Positions 40,650-50,214 are shown, counted from the stretch's first letter. The stretch is DNA of 64,000 bases from Flavobacterium sp. N2038 (GCF_025947185.1 NZ_CP110001.1:2790001-2854000), one strand, 5' to 3'. Made by a program: numbers and translations. The notes: generated from the letters alone by a model not told the origin.

Positions 40650-41765
40650 ATGAGAAAAATCTTTTTCACAATTCTATTTGCATTAGTATCAAATTTATCT
40701 TTTTCACAATCCGAACAATCTCTTATTGAAAATTGTATTCAAAACTATATTGTGGGTACTTCTTACAATAAGCCTGACAGCATTAGCAAGGCTTTTTATT
40801 CTGAAGCCAATCTTTTTCTAAGCCACAAAGAAAAACCTTTATGGATAGTTCCGGCTTCAGAATATGTCACCTGGTTTCAAAAAGGCAATCAAGGAGAATT
40901 TAATGGTCGAATAGGAAAAATCATTTCTATAGAATATTTTAATGATATCGCTATTGCAAAGGCAGAAATTCTCATTCCTCAAAGAAAACAAGAGTTTATG
41001 GATATGTTTCTTCTCAAGAAAATTCAGGGCGAATGGAAAATAATTAGCAAATCGGCAAGTAGTAAAACAAGCAATAAATCCGGTAAAAAAATATTATTCA
41101 TCGTTTCCAATGCTCATTATTACGGAAATTCAACAATTCCAACAGGAAATAGTTTTGCCGAAATCGTAAACGCTTATGATACCTTTGCAAATTCAGGTTA
41201 TACTGTTGATTTTGTAAGTCCAAAGGGCGGCGATATTCCTTTAGCCTATATTAATACTTCTGATAGTTTGCAAAAAAAATATTTATATAATCCAGATTTT
41301 ATGTACGCCATAGAACATACTGCAAGCCCTAAAGAAATTGATTATAAAGCATACAGCGCTGTTCATTATATTGGAGGCGGAAGCGCCATGTATGACGTTC
41401 CTGAAAACCTAGGCATTCAGCGCATTACTATGCAAGTATATGAAGATAATAACGGTATTATTTCTTCGGTATGCCATGGAACAGCAGGTATTGTTAACTT
41501 GAAAACCAAAAACGGGAAATTCCTGGTTGAAGGAAAAAAAGTAAGTGGTTATCCGGACTCTTTCGAAAAAAAAGATGGTGAATACTTTAAACACTTTCCG
41601 TTTTTAATTCAGAAAACAATTGAAGAAAGAGGAGGGGAGTTTAAATTTTCCAAGAGAAATGAATCTTACGTTGAACAAGATGGCCGAATTGTTACAGGGC
41701 AAAATTTTCAATCATCAAATCGTGTTGCCTTAAAAATTATCGAATTAATTGAGAAAAGTAATTAG
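40650..41765 (+). CDS. exported NTF2-like / DJ-1-PfpI fusion protein
   Basis: 371 aa. Signal peptide MRKIFFTILFALVSNLSFSQ. Residues about 22-140 form an NTF2-like (lumazine-binding/DUF4440-type) domain (LIENCIQNYIVGTSYNKPDS, FKKIQGEWKIISKS-like FLLKKIQGEWKIISKS). Residues about 145-371 form a DJ-1/PfpI glutamine-amidotransferase-like domain with the nucleophile C275 in SSVCHGTAG and the upstream HYIGGGSAMYDVPEN elbow. DJ-1 domains are usually cytoplasmic deglycases or chaperones; a secreted form with an NTF2 domain is unusual. Substrate unknown. Confidence 0.8.
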   Translation: MRKIFFTILFALVSNLSFSQSEQSLIENCIQNYIVGTSYNKPDSISKAFYSEANLFLSHKEKPLWIVPASEYVTWFQKGNQGEFNGRIGKIISIEYFNDIAIAKAEILIPQRKQEFMDMFLLKKIQGEWKIISKSASSKTSNKSGKKILFIVSNAHYYGNSTIPTGNSFAEIVNAYDTFANSGYTVDFVSPKGGDIPLAYINTSDSLQKKYLYNPDFMYAIEHTASPKEIDYKAYSAVHYIGGGSAMYDVPENLGIQRITMQVYEDNNGIISSVCHGTAGIVNLKTKNGKFLVEGKKVSGYPDSFEKKDGEYFKHFPFLIQKTIEERGGEFKFSKRNESYVEQDGRIVTGQNFQSSNRVALKIIELIEKSN

Positions 41766-41831
41766 AATGATTTGTCTGGTTAACAAATATCTTTGAAATC
41801 TTGAAGAAAATGGTTCGTAAGGACCAGAAAA

Positions 41832-41857
41832 AAACTCCTTAATTTCATAAGGAGTTT
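41832..41857 (+). terminator. AAACTCCTTA-type terminator with altered loop
   Basis: AAACTCCTTA (41832-41841) pairs with TAAGGAGTTT (41848-41857) around ATTTCA instead of GAAA. It lies 67 bp after the DJ-1 fusion gene and belongs to the repeated terminator family. Confidence 0.75.
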
Positions 41858-41896
41858 TTGTATTTTTAATATTTATGAATTTTAGAAGTTTAAATA

Positions 41897-42826
41897 TTAC
41901 TTGAAAAATTCGTCATAACCTTCTTTCCTGGATTTTTGATACTTTTCAATGTATGCATCTAAAAAGCCACTTTGTTTTAAAAACTGTATTGGATCTTTTA
42001 TATTCAATATTTCATCAATTGCTTTTTGTTTGTCTTTTTGTTTATTAAAATAAGATTCGGTTATTTTATAACCAATCCAATATCCTAAATCATTTGGTCT
42101 GTCATCTTTTTTAGAGGTTCCATACAACCAATCTTGATAATCTGCATTTTTTAATCTGGTTACAAATTCCTGACATAATTTATCCTGGTTTTGTTCTCCG
42201 TATTTATATTCAAATTTATTTATGGATTCACCTGAAATAAGTTCGCCAATAAAATCTGCACCTCCTTCAAGTAAACTCCATTTTAGCAGCATATCTTTTC
42301 CTGTTATATTTTGCTGATAGTGAATAAGCTCGTGTGCAATTAAGCCAGAAACACCATCCAGGTTTTTAAGCATTTCAGTTCCAATAATAATTCCATCAGG
42401 AGAAGAAGTTCCTCCGGAATTAAATCTCCCATAGACAAAATAAATTGGCGGAAATTTTGCTTTCGGATACCAATATTTTAATGCACTATAAATGGCTCTT
42501 ACTCTCTTTTCTTTGGATGAAATTCCGTCTAAAACATTTCTAGAAGGTTCGTAATCGGCTTTTCTTCTCTTTACAACTGCAAAAAGAGAATCTGCGTTGA
42601 TTATCCTGTTTTCGGTAAATCCTTTAACTCCCGGAGAACCTTTTTGCATATATTCAATAAAGGGATTCTGTTTTAATTTCTCCATTTTGTCAAATGCTTC
42701 CCAAAAATTTTTTGAATCTTTTGTTTCAAAAACGGCATCTAAAGGATTATCAGAGAAATTGCTTTGTCCAAAAAGGAAATTAGAAAAAACAACAAAAAGT
42801 GTGGTAAGAATAAGATTTAGTTTCAT
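41897..42826 (-). CDS. exported zinc-metallopeptidase-like protein (DUF2268-type)
   Basis: 309 aa from the ATG at 42826; the frame reaches a TTG at 42832. Signal peptide MKLNLILTTLFVVFSNFLFGQ. The zinc site HELIH lies in LIAHELIHYQQN (about 166-170) with a downstream Glu in LLEGGADFIGEL (about 190-201), the gluzincin or DUF2268 arrangement found in Flavobacterial GldB-related proteins. It is periplasmic or secreted. It begins 12 bp after a lipoprotein gene with which it forms a unit. Confidence 0.75.
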   Translation of the reverse strand: MKLNLILTTLFVVFSNFLFGQSNFSDNPLDAVFETKDSKNFWEAFDKMEKLKQNPFIEYMQKGSPGVKGFTENRIINADSLFAVVKRRKADYEPSRNVLDGISSKEKRVRAIYSALKYWYPKAKFPPIYFVYGRFNSGGTSSPDGIIIGTEMLKNLDGVSGLIAHELIHYQQNITGKDMLLKWSLLEGGADFIGELISGESINKFEYKYGEQNQDKLCQEFVTRLKNADYQDWLYGTSKKDDRPNDLGYWIGYKITESYFNKQKDKQKAIDEILNIKDPIQFLKQSGFLDAYIEKYQKSRKEGYDEFFK

Positions 42827-42837
42827 ATACAATGTGT

Positions 42838-43515
42838 TTACTTCTGTAACGTTAAATTTTTCAAATTAATACTTCCACACTGAATTTCCTTATCTCTAAC
42901 TTTATAAAAAAGATTTTGCCCTTTTAAACTGAGTTCTGTTCTTAATACATCGTATTGATCTCCTCCAATTAAACGTAGCGCTACGATATAGAAAGCACTG
43001 GATTCTTTTGGATTAATAGTCCTTTTTAAAGAAGATGGTTTACCAATATTCTTATCAAAAAAAGGATCTAAATTTGTCAGTCCATAATTAAATAAGGATA
43101 TTTTTTCTGTTGTCATCGTGTCAGATGGGATCAAAGTTTTATAATATTTACCGGGTAAAGACGGAATCTCATAGGAATCTGGAGGAAAATCAATTTTCAA
43201 TTCAAGAGGATTAGTTGTTTCATTGGTTATTCGTGTCCAAAATACAGCATAAACATATTCATGACCATTGGGATCCGTATATCTTTTCCCTCCTTTTGGT
43301 AAACTGTTTTCTATTATTAAGCTTGTGCCTTTAGAATCCTTATACTCATATTTGGTATAAATGAATTTACTAGCAGCCAATTGTTTTTTGTTTTCGGTAT
43401 TTTTTACGGAATCTAAAGTTTTTATATCAACTGTAACTTGCGTTGATTTCTTATCTTGCTTACAAGAAAATAATCCCATTGCAACCAAAATCAATACTAG
43501 TATTCTTTTTTTCAT
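42838..43515 (-). CDS. lipoprotein of unknown function
   Basis: 225 aa. MKKRILVLILVAMGLFSCKQDKK is a lipoprotein signal (C18, lipobox L-F-S-C). The mature protein has beta-strand patterns (NSLPKGGKRYTDPNGHEYVY and VFWTRITNETTNPLELKIDF), as in Ig-like adhesion or DUF4352-type lipoproteins, but I recognise no family. It lies upstream of the HELIH peptidase gene by 12 bp, so they are cotranscribed and perhaps act together outside the cell. Confidence 0.55.
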   Translation of the reverse strand: MKKRILVLILVAMGLFSCKQDKKSTQVTVDIKTLDSVKNTENKKQLAASKFIYTKYEYKDSKGTSLIIENSLPKGGKRYTDPNGHEYVYAVFWTRITNETTNPLELKIDFPPDSYEIPSLPGKYYKTLIPSDTMTTEKISLFNYGLTNLDPFFDKNIGKPSSLKRTINPKESSAFYIVALRLIGGDQYDVLRTELSLKGQNLFYKVRDKEIQCGSINLKNLTLQK

Positions 43516-43819
43516 ATTTTTAAGCTTGTGTTAAACACCATTATAGTACTGTTTATGAATGTAAAAGACATTTTTTCTTATTGGACTAAAGTAATGAAAT
43601 TAACAAAATAAAACTGAATCTATAAATGAAACAGTCAGCCAGTATTTTTCGAAACATTTTTTCATTATTAAAAATTCATTTGAGAATGTATATAGAATTG
43701 TTTCTATATTAGCACTCATTAATGTCTGATGCTTACTTGAGTTATTTGCTTTTTAAAAGAAAGAGCAAAAACTTACGTTATAAAAAAGTTCAAACAATTT
43801 TTAATACCCAAATCTAAAA
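43516..43819. other. intergenic stretch between divergent genes
   Basis: About 300 bp of AT-rich sequence that must hold the promoters for the lipoprotein gene (minus) and the propeller gene (plus). I find no convincing TTG-N19-TAnnTTTG pair, hairpin or RNA motif. Confidence 0.4.
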
Positions 43820-45004
43820 ATGAAAAAAAAACTAGTTCCTCTTTTATTTCTATTTACTGTTATAAATATTTTTAGTCAAACAGCAACTACTTCAAAACCA
43901 ACCGAAAACAATACTCTGCCACTTCATGATGTAGTTAGTAACAAAGTTATAAGTCCGCTTAAAAAAGTTCCTTTAGATGAAGCTTCGCTCTTAATTTATG
44001 ATTACGACGGAAACCTTTTTTCATATGATTTAGAATCTGAAACAATTGTCTGGACTGTAAAAGCTTCAGACGCTCAAACTGAAATGTGTGCAAATGCTGT
44101 TACACTACATGATGGCGTTGTTTACGTTCCGTTTGTAAATGGTGAAATTTTTGCTATTGATAATCAAAGCGGTGATATTTTTTGGAAATCAAGAATAGGC
44201 AATATTAAAGATCAAATTGTACTAAAAGATCAAACTCCAATTGTTACTAATGGAAAACTGTATATAAATGCTCAAAATGGCAGTCTTTATGCTCTTAATA
44301 CAAAAGATGGGAGTTTAGCCTGGAGTAACAAGCTGGATTCTCCAAACAACGATATTCCGGTACTCTTTTTTAATAATAAGGTCTTTGCTTCAGGCGGAAT
44401 GAATTTCTACATTTTTGATGCTAATACAGGAAAAATTATCAGCCAAAAAAGCTTTGAAGGTACAATGCACTCAAAAACAGTAACAGATGGCGAAAATATA
44501 TTTACAGCAAATGATAAAGATTTACTTTTTGCTTTAACTCCTGATAAGTTAGATATTATATGGCAGTTTAAATTAGAGGAAAATCAATATAATATCAAGG
44601 AACGCATATTATGTAAAGACAAAAAAGTATACTTTGCCGCACAAGGCGAAACGGTTTCTTCTATATACGCGGTTGATTCAAAAACAGGAACTCAAATATG
44701 GAAAAGAGACTTTAAAGATGATAATGTAGAATACATTACAGAGCTAGATGACAATATTTGGGGATACACACGTAAGGGAAAACTTTTTCAACTTGATATA
44801 TCAAACGGTGAAATTGCATTTGAACAAAAATTAACTACTCAGCCCATTTCAAATATTGAATTTCCTGTTGACGACAGCTTATTTTACTACTGTGATGCAG
44901 GTTTAGTTAAATTTGATTTGAACACTAAAGACGAGGATATGTATTATATGCGAACTTCTATTAAAGAAAATATCTATAGTGCATTTCTAAAAATAATCAG
45001 ATAA
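43820..45004 (+). CDS. exported PQQ-like beta-propeller protein
   Basis: 394 aa. Signal peptide MKKKLVPLLFLFTVINIFSQ. At least six W/D-containing PQQ-like blades are visible: IVWTVKASD, VVYVPFVNGEIFAIDNQSGDI FWK, GKLYINAQNGSLYALNTKDG, NFYIFDANTGKIIS, AQGETVSSIYAVDSKTGTQIWK, GKLFQLDISNGEIAFEQKL. Such outer-envelope propellers bind proteins or sugars; homologues include BamB-like proteins, but here no bam context. It is monocistronic; a GAAA-loop terminator follows. Confidence 0.75.
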   Translation: MKKKLVPLLFLFTVINIFSQTATTSKPTENNTLPLHDVVSNKVISPLKKVPLDEASLLIYDYDGNLFSYDLESETIVWTVKASDAQTEMCANAVTLHDGVVYVPFVNGEIFAIDNQSGDIFWKSRIGNIKDQIVLKDQTPIVTNGKLYINAQNGSLYALNTKDGSLAWSNKLDSPNNDIPVLFFNNKVFASGGMNFYIFDANTGKIISQKSFEGTMHSKTVTDGENIFTANDKDLLFALTPDKLDIIWQFKLEENQYNIKERILCKDKKVYFAAQGETVSSIYAVDSKTGTQIWKRDFKDDNVEYITELDDNIWGYTRKGKLFQLDISNGEIAFEQKLTTQPISNIEFPVDDSLFYYCDAGLVKFDLNTKDEDMYYMRTSIKENIYSAFLKIIR

Positions 45005-45028
45005 CACAATATAGTAGTTACCCAACAA

Positions 45029-45056
45029 AAAGCTCCTTAAGAAATTAAGGAGCTTT
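45029..45056 (+). terminator. GAAA-tetraloop terminator with compensatory change
   Basis: AAAGCTCCTTAA (45029-45040), GAAA, TTAAGGAGCTTT (45045-45056), T-run. Compared with the other copies A-T becomes G-C in both arms, so pairing is kept by co-change. Confidence 0.85.
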
Positions 45057-45126
45057 TTTTATGAAAATTAAATTCGGGATTCTGTTTTTGTTGCATGAAA
45101 AAGCTATAAATCCCGAGTAAATCAAA

Positions 45127-45972
45127 TTATTTCTCTCCATAAATTACCCAGGTACTTGAATCAATTACAACATTTCCATCTGGAAATTTCTGATTGACTT
45201 TGGCATACGTTTCAGTTTTTATTTTTTCTTTCATTTCATCACTTGCAGAATCAAGTGCTGCAACAATTGGAGCAGCAACTTCAGTTAGCATTCCCCAATA
45301 AGCATCGACTGTTTTGCAGTTTAGTTTTCCTGTTACTTCGACCTGAGAAACATTTCTCAATCCCGCTTGCAAAAAAATATTTGAGATAAATCCATCTTCA
45401 GCACAACGAAATATTCCTGGTGAACCGGCAGGCGGGGGCTGGAGTTCCAGATTTTTATTAATTGTTCCCATTGTAGCTGTGATCCAAAAATTCTTTTCTG
45501 GTATATTCCACACAGCGGTTGCAATTTTCCCTCCCGGTTTCAGAACCCGAACCATCTCGTTGGCTGCTAATTGCATATCAGGAAAAAACATAAATCCAAA
45601 ACGGCAACTTATAGCGTCAAATGTATTATCCTGAAATGGCAATTCACATACATCGCAGGCAACAGTTTCTACATTTTTAAGCCCTTTTAACACCGTATTT
45701 TCCTGTGCTATTTTCAACATATCCTCAGCAAGATCTGTAATTACAACCTTACCATCTGGCAATTTTTCTGCAATTGTTAATCCTGGTTCTCCTGTACCAG
45801 AGGCAATGTCAAGAATAAAATCATTATTTTTTGGATTTAGTAATCGAATTATTTCATCTCCCATAGGTTTAAAAAAATCCATTACAAGATCATCCCATTT
45901 CTTCCAGCCTCCAGAAAATTTGTTCCAGGACTGTTTTTGCTGATTGCGAATTTCTTCTAGGTGTTGTTCCAT
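45127..45972 (-). CDS. class I SAM-dependent methyltransferase
   Basis: 281 aa with a UbiE-type fold: FILDIASGTGEPGLTIAEKL (motif I), KVVITDLAEDMLKIA (motif post I), AISCRFGFMFFPD and MVRVLKPGGKIATAVW. A Cys in ETVACDVCELPF and the C-terminal SSTWVIYGEK are also seen. It could methylate a quinone, a small molecule or a lipid; no pathway is visible next to it. It ends toward the propeller gene and starts at 45972. Confidence 0.8.
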   Translation of the reverse strand: MEQHLEEIRNQQKQSWNKFSGGWKKWDDLVMDFFKPMGDEIIRLLNPKNNDFILDIASGTGEPGLTIAEKLPDGKVVITDLAEDMLKIAQENTVLKGLKNVETVACDVCELPFQDNTFDAISCRFGFMFFPDMQLAANEMVRVLKPGGKIATAVWNIPEKNFWITATMGTINKNLELQPPPAGSPGIFRCAEDGFISNIFLQAGLRNVSQVEVTGKLNCKTVDAYWGMLTEVAAPIVAALDSASDEMKEKIKTETYAKVNQKFPDGNVVIDSSTWVIYGEK

Positions 45973-46343
45973 TTTCTTAAATTTTGATGTTCTATAATTG
46001 TTTGAATTTTTCCCAAGTGAGTTTGGGATTTAATCAACGTAACTGCTCCGGAAGTGATTAGGCAAATAGAAATCTAAACGAAATTTATAAATATGACAGA
46101 AGTTAATGCTTTGTAATAACAAAGATAACAAATACTCAAGCACAATGTACTGATTATTAATTACTTGATACATTTATTTTTATATAAATTAGTTTGCAGA
46201 AAATCATTAACATACCATTTGATTTTGGCTCATTTAAAATATCTGAACTATTTTATTCTTCAACAAAAAGAAAAGCACCTGTATGCACAGATGCTTGCTA
46301 ATTTTAATCTAATTCTGGTGTTCCTATTTTACAGAATGCTATA
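45973..46343. other. intergenic stretch with adk-side terminator
   Basis: 370 bp. AGCACCTGT (46274-46282) and ACAGATGCT (46287-46295) form a hairpin with one mismatch, followed on the minus strand by T-rich sequence, so it is the terminator of the downstream minus-strand kinase gene. Upstream of the methyltransferase a GTTTGGGATTT-like palindrome is not clear. I see nothing else. A plus-strand ORF of 105 codons here is most likely random. Confidence 0.4.
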
Positions 46344-46907
46344 TTATATACTCGCTTTTATTCGTTCTGTGATCTCGTCAATGGTTCCAAGACCATCAAA
46401 AGTCAGCACATTTAGCTTTGACTTCATATATTCTATGGCTGGCCTTGTAGATTCTTCAAAAACTTCGATACGTTTTATATGAATCTGAGGGTCTTTATCG
46501 TCTTTGCGGTTTGAAGTTTCGGCTCTTACTTTTGCCCGGATTAATAATTCAGATTTTGGAACATCGATATTTAGAACTTTACCAATTTTCATGTTTTTTG
46601 ACTGAACAAGTTCAAGTAAATCATCAACCTGTGGTTTTGTTCGAGGGTAACCGTCCAGAATAATTCCGGTTTTTGATTTATTCTCGTCCAGTATTTTGCT
46701 AAAAAGGTCTTTCATTATAGCATCAGGAACTAAATTTCCTTTTTCTTCATATTGAGACATTATTTTGCCTATTTCTGTTTCTTTTTGTTTTTCTTCCCTG
46801 CATTTATCTCCTGTAGAAATATGCTCAAAACCCAAAATTTCTTTTAATACATTGCATTGCGTTCCTTTTCCTGAATATGGAGGTCCGGTAATTATTAATA
46901 TTTCCAT
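46344..46907 (-). CDS. adenylate kinase-like nucleotide kinase (paralogue)
   Basis: 187 aa. P-loop GPPYSGKGTQ (8-17), then HISTGD (NMP site), LVPDAIM and DGYPRTKPQ, and the Arg finger RKDDKDPQIHIKR (about 129-142). Adenylate kinases of Flavobacteria usually have GKPGAGKGT with a longer LID; this is a short-LID second copy. It phosphorylates AMP or other NMPs. It stands in an accessory-looking stretch before the PD-(D/E)XK gene. Confidence 0.75.
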   Translation of the reverse strand: MEILIITGPPYSGKGTQCNVLKEILGFEHISTGDKCREEKQKETEIGKIMSQYEEKGNLVPDAIMKDLFSKILDENKSKTGIILDGYPRTKPQVDDLLELVQSKNMKIGKVLNIDVPKSELLIRAKVRAETSNRKDDKDPQIHIKRIEVFEESTRPAIEYMKSKLNVLTFDGLGTIDEITERIKASI

Positions 46908-47003
46908 TTATATAAGTTGTTTTTTAAAACAATTTGTACAGATCTGTAAAGAACTGTTCTATTAATTTTGTGAGTCTACAAACCAATTGTAATTAAATGT
47001 ATT

Positions 47004-48176
47004 CTATTCTGAACACTCATTTATTCTTGATTCAAAAATATTTAGTAATCGGTCAATTTTACTTTCCAAATCAATGTAAAAATCTCCATCAGTATCAAAA
47101 TAGATTTTATTTAGATTTGAAAAATACCAATCCTGATAATCTTCATAAAACATATAAACATTCCACCAGTCTGATTGTTTTGCTTTAGGAAATTCTTCTT
47201 TGACCATTTCTAATAATTTAGAATCTTTTACCTGTTTATTACTGGAATTAGCAAAACCTATTATAAGTGCTGAATAATTATTTCGTTCAAAATTCAATCG
47301 AAAATTAAGATTCCTTTTCGCAAGATTCTCCGTCTGAAAAGATATTAAAAGCCCTTTGTCTTTTGAAAAATTAATAGTTTCTATATTTATAAAACCTTTT
47401 CTTTCAAACAGTTCTTTAATTTTTTTAACTATTTCAAATATTATTACCTTTTTCAAATCCTTATGGAGATCAAATAGTGTTTTATAAGCCAAGAGACTAT
47501 TTTTATCTTTTAAAATTCTTGTTATAATATCCTGATTCATTTTTTTGTTTAAATTTTGATGCGTCAACTTTTTAAGAAGATATATATACTGAGAGATTGT
47601 TTCTCTTAATATGGGAACATTAACTGCTTCTTTCTTGCAATCTTCCAACCATTCTATAACATCAAATTCATAAGATAATCTATCGTAAATTCCAACAGCA
47701 CTTTTCTGAGAACTTTCGTCTCCAAAAAGAGTTAAATAAAATAATTTCCCGTGAGGAAATGCATTTTTATATCGCAAAAGTTGATTCTTCTGCTCAATGG
47801 CATATATCTTATTCTCGATCATAATGACATTATTATCATCATCTTTAATAAGAATGTCAATCCTGCCACCTTTTTCTTTTTCAACTTTCCCAATATAATA
47901 TTCAATCGTAACTTTACTCTTTTCCGGAATGAAAGAATGATCTTGAACAAAACGGTTAATAAACAAACGTAAAAATTTATCTTTTTGTCTGTGTCGTCCT
48001 TTTCGATCTAGCAGTTCACCAATAAATCTTGAGTGTGTAGCAACTTCATCAGATTCTACCTTAAGAATCGAAAAAATATTAAAGTTTTCTCCTGTTGCAT
48101 CAGCTACTCTTTTAAATGATTCAGATATTGTTTGTATCTCATTTAAAAGTTGGCTAACTCCTAATAAATCTTCCAT
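47004..48176 (-). CDS. PD-(D/E)XK nuclease superfamily protein
   Basis: 390 aa. N-terminal helical region with E55 in HSRFIGELLDRKG, then the core D107 in GGRIDILIKDD and E121-N-K123 in IMIENKIYAIEQKNQLLRY, the ExK element with following Q129. This fits the PD-(D/E)XK_20-like stand-alone family (members about 350-400 aa). No known binding domain is fused. Such proteins occur in mobile or defence settings, but the next genes do not give a known system. It lies 125 bp from the SMI1/KNR4 gene on the same strand. Confidence 0.75.
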   Translation of the reverse strand: MEDLLGVSQLLNEIQTISESFKRVADATGENFNIFSILKVESDEVATHSRFIGELLDRKGRHRQKDKFLRLFINRFVQDHSFIPEKSKVTIEYYIGKVEKEKGGRIDILIKDDDNNVIMIENKIYAIEQKNQLLRYKNAFPHGKLFYLTLFGDESSQKSAVGIYDRLSYEFDVIEWLEDCKKEAVNVPILRETISQYIYLLKKLTHQNLNKKMNQDIITRILKDKNSLLAYKTLFDLHKDLKKVIIFEIVKKIKELFERKGFINIETINFSKDKGLLISFQTENLAKRNLNFRLNFERNNYSALIIGFANSSNKQVKDSKLLEMVKEEFPKAKQSDWWNVYMFYEDYQDWYFSNLNKIYFDTDGDFYIDLESKIDRLLNIFESRINECSE

Positions 48177-48300
48177 TTAGTGTTATATAAATCCCCAAAA
48201 CAATCTTTTAAATCGTCTAAAATTAAACTTAAAAGATCAATTTGATAATAAGCTTTTATCCTTAAGCGAATATAAGAAACAGGATTTTAAAAAGTTTAAA

Positions 48301-48933
48301 TTAAAATTTAATATTATATTCTTCGGCAATATCAGTCCAGTCATTTTTCCAGTTTTTTTCAAAACAAATATCTGCTTTCTCCCAGTCTTCCTCATCCCAA
48401 TCTTCTCTTTCATCTATTAATTTTAATTCTTCAGATTCGATTTTTTCTATAAGAAATAGCAAAAAATGGTCAAAATTATCTGCTATAACAGAAATTGGCT
48501 CAGGATCACCAGCTGGCAAATAAAGTATTTGTCCAGCTAAACCTTGTGTCTCTGGATCAAAATCTATGCATAAAAAATTTCCTGAACCATCATGTCCAAA
48601 AGGAATCCTTTTATCTGAATATAACGTTTTTTTAATCTTATCTTTTTGCGTAATTCCTTCCGGAGTACAATAGGGACTATTTTTAAAAAATTCCCACTCT
48701 TGCTTAACTTCTTCAATATTCAGATATCCGAAACCAGCCATAAAACAAAGAATGCGTTTTTCACCATTATATGTTTGCAACAAGTCAGTATAAGATTCAG
48801 GTAGTTTTTGACCAATAAAGTTTTCTAAATCTTTTATCTCATTACTAGTTGCTCCCACATTCATGAACTCGTCCAGAATATCCAGTTTACTTTTAAATAG
48901 CCCGATTAATCTTTTTACTAATTGTGTTTCCAT
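48301..48933 (-). CDS. SMI1/KNR4-family protein
   Basis: 210 aa. The SMI1/KNR4 fold is recognised by GATSNEIKDLENFIGQKLPESYTDLLQTYNG, then YLPAGDPEPISVIADNFDHFLLFL. In bacteria this fold is a frequent immunity protein against polymorphic toxins, but many are solo. An acidic C-terminus (DEREDWDEEDWEKAD) is seen. No toxin gene is visible here. It lies 15 bp downstream of the acyltransferase gene and 125 bp upstream of the nuclease gene, all on the minus strand. Confidence 0.8.
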   Translation of the reverse strand: METQLVKRLIGLFKSKLDILDEFMNVGATSNEIKDLENFIGQKLPESYTDLLQTYNGEKRILCFMAGFGYLNIEEVKQEWEFFKNSPYCTPEGITQKDKIKKTLYSDKRIPFGHDGSGNFLCIDFDPETQGLAGQILYLPAGDPEPISVIADNFDHFLLFLIEKIESEELKLIDEREDWDEEDWEKADICFEKNWKNDWTDIAEEYNIKF

Positions 48934-48947
48934 TGTAAATCGTTCTC

Positions 48948-50033
48948 TTATTTTTTATTCCATTTATTGCTTAAATATTTCCTTACCGGAATATCATACA
49001 TCACCATAACCAAATAGGCAAATCCAACTAATAATATAACAGCAGGAACAACAATAAAGGTTAGTTGAGTTGCATCTGGTTTATTGTTTGTGAAATAATT
49101 TCCAAACATCCACAATACCGCATAATGCGTCATATACAAAGGATAGGAGATATTTCCTGAAAAGACACAAGCCCTTTTGAGAGCAGGTTTTAAAACAGCG
49201 CCCGCTCCTAAAGCAATCAGAAACGGAAAGTAAAATAAAATTACCAACGGCTCTGTCAGCCAGTTCCATTCTGAAAATGGCATAATAAAAGCCAATAACA
49301 ACAATGCTGACAAGCTAATAAAGCCCAGGTTATTTTTTATGATCCAGTTTGAACGATAAATAAGTAATCCGGCCAGAAAAGAATACGAAATTCGGGCGCA
49401 GCCATCCCAAAAAGTTGGCCCGCTCCAGCCTCCTAATAAATTTCCGGAATTGTATCCTACATAACAAATAGCAACAGCAGAAAGTATCGTTAAAATCAAC
49501 AAATAATTTCGTTTAATGCGGAGTAAGATAAATGCATAGGCAATATTAGCAACATATTCCCAAAACAAAGACCAGGCCGGCGCATTGAAACTAAAGAGAT
49601 TAAAACCACGATCGGCAATTACAGGCAGCGGAATCATGAATAATGAACAGATAAATACCAGAATGATTTTGCCTGCACTGTACAACTCTAAATGACCACC
49701 AAACGGATCAAATAAAAAGGCCAGTAATCCTAATATCGATCCTGCAACAACCAGAGGATGAAGTCTGATGATTCGGGCAAGAAAAAATTTACGAAGTCCT
49801 ATTTTTGCAATACGATCATCATAAGCATATCCAATTACAAAACCCGAAAGACAAAAGAAAAAATCAACAGCCAGAAATCCGTGTCCGATAAAATTCTGAC
49901 TCGGATCTGTAAAAATCCATTCCATAAAATGAAAAACTACTACCGCGAGAGCAGCAATTCCTCTTAATCCGTCAAGAATTTCAAAATGTTGTTTGGTTTG
50001 TTGAATTGTCACAGAGTTTTGGCTTGTAGTCAT
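48948..50033 (-). CDS. acyltransferase-3 family membrane protein (OafA/YrhL-like)
   Basis: 361 aa from the ATG at 50033; the frame is open to 50105, but the longer start reads MYNLRQHQIRR before a normal N-terminus. Ten or so transmembrane helices. The catalytic His lies in DGLRGIAALAVVVFHF, the first motif, with the R-x-x-R element FFLARIIRLHPL. It O-acetylates surface polysaccharides. It is followed within 15 bp by the SMI1 gene. Confidence 0.85.
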   Translation of the reverse strand: MTTSQNSVTIQQTKQHFEILDGLRGIAALAVVVFHFMEWIFTDPSQNFIGHGFLAVDFFFCLSGFVIGYAYDDRIAKIGLRKFFLARIIRLHPLVVAGSILGLLAFLFDPFGGHLELYSAGKIILVFICSLFMIPLPVIADRGFNLFSFNAPAWSLFWEYVANIAYAFILLRIKRNYLLILTILSAVAICYVGYNSGNLLGGWSGPTFWDGCARISYSFLAGLLIYRSNWIIKNNLGFISLSALLLLAFIMPFSEWNWLTEPLVILFYFPFLIALGAGAVLKPALKRACVFSGNISYPLYMTHYAVLWMFGNYFTNNKPDATQLTFIVVPAVILLVGFAYLVMVMYDIPVRKYLSNKWNKK

Positions 50034-50214
50034 TAAAGTAATAGTTATAAAATTAGGTTTTATAAGGCATAACCGCCTGATTTGGTGTTGTCGCAAATTA
50101 TACAAATTAGCAGTAAAATCAAAATATCAGGTTCATTAGATCGTAACTTTACTTAAAGGGCTTAAAATTAATTCAGTAACTTAGCTGTAAATCAATTCAA
50201 ATAAAACTAAAGCT

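Noticed and set aside
46165-46482. 105-codon plus-strand ORF in the 45.9-46.3 kb gap
   Set aside because: Overlaps the kinase gene, unusual composition and no conserved motif; the hairpin at 46274 is the kinase terminator.
46344-48933. Full anti-phage defence system
   Set aside because: No known sensor-effector pair, no transmembrane effector, no reverse transcriptase or NAD enzyme; only a suggestive gene neighbourhood, kept as a low-level finding.
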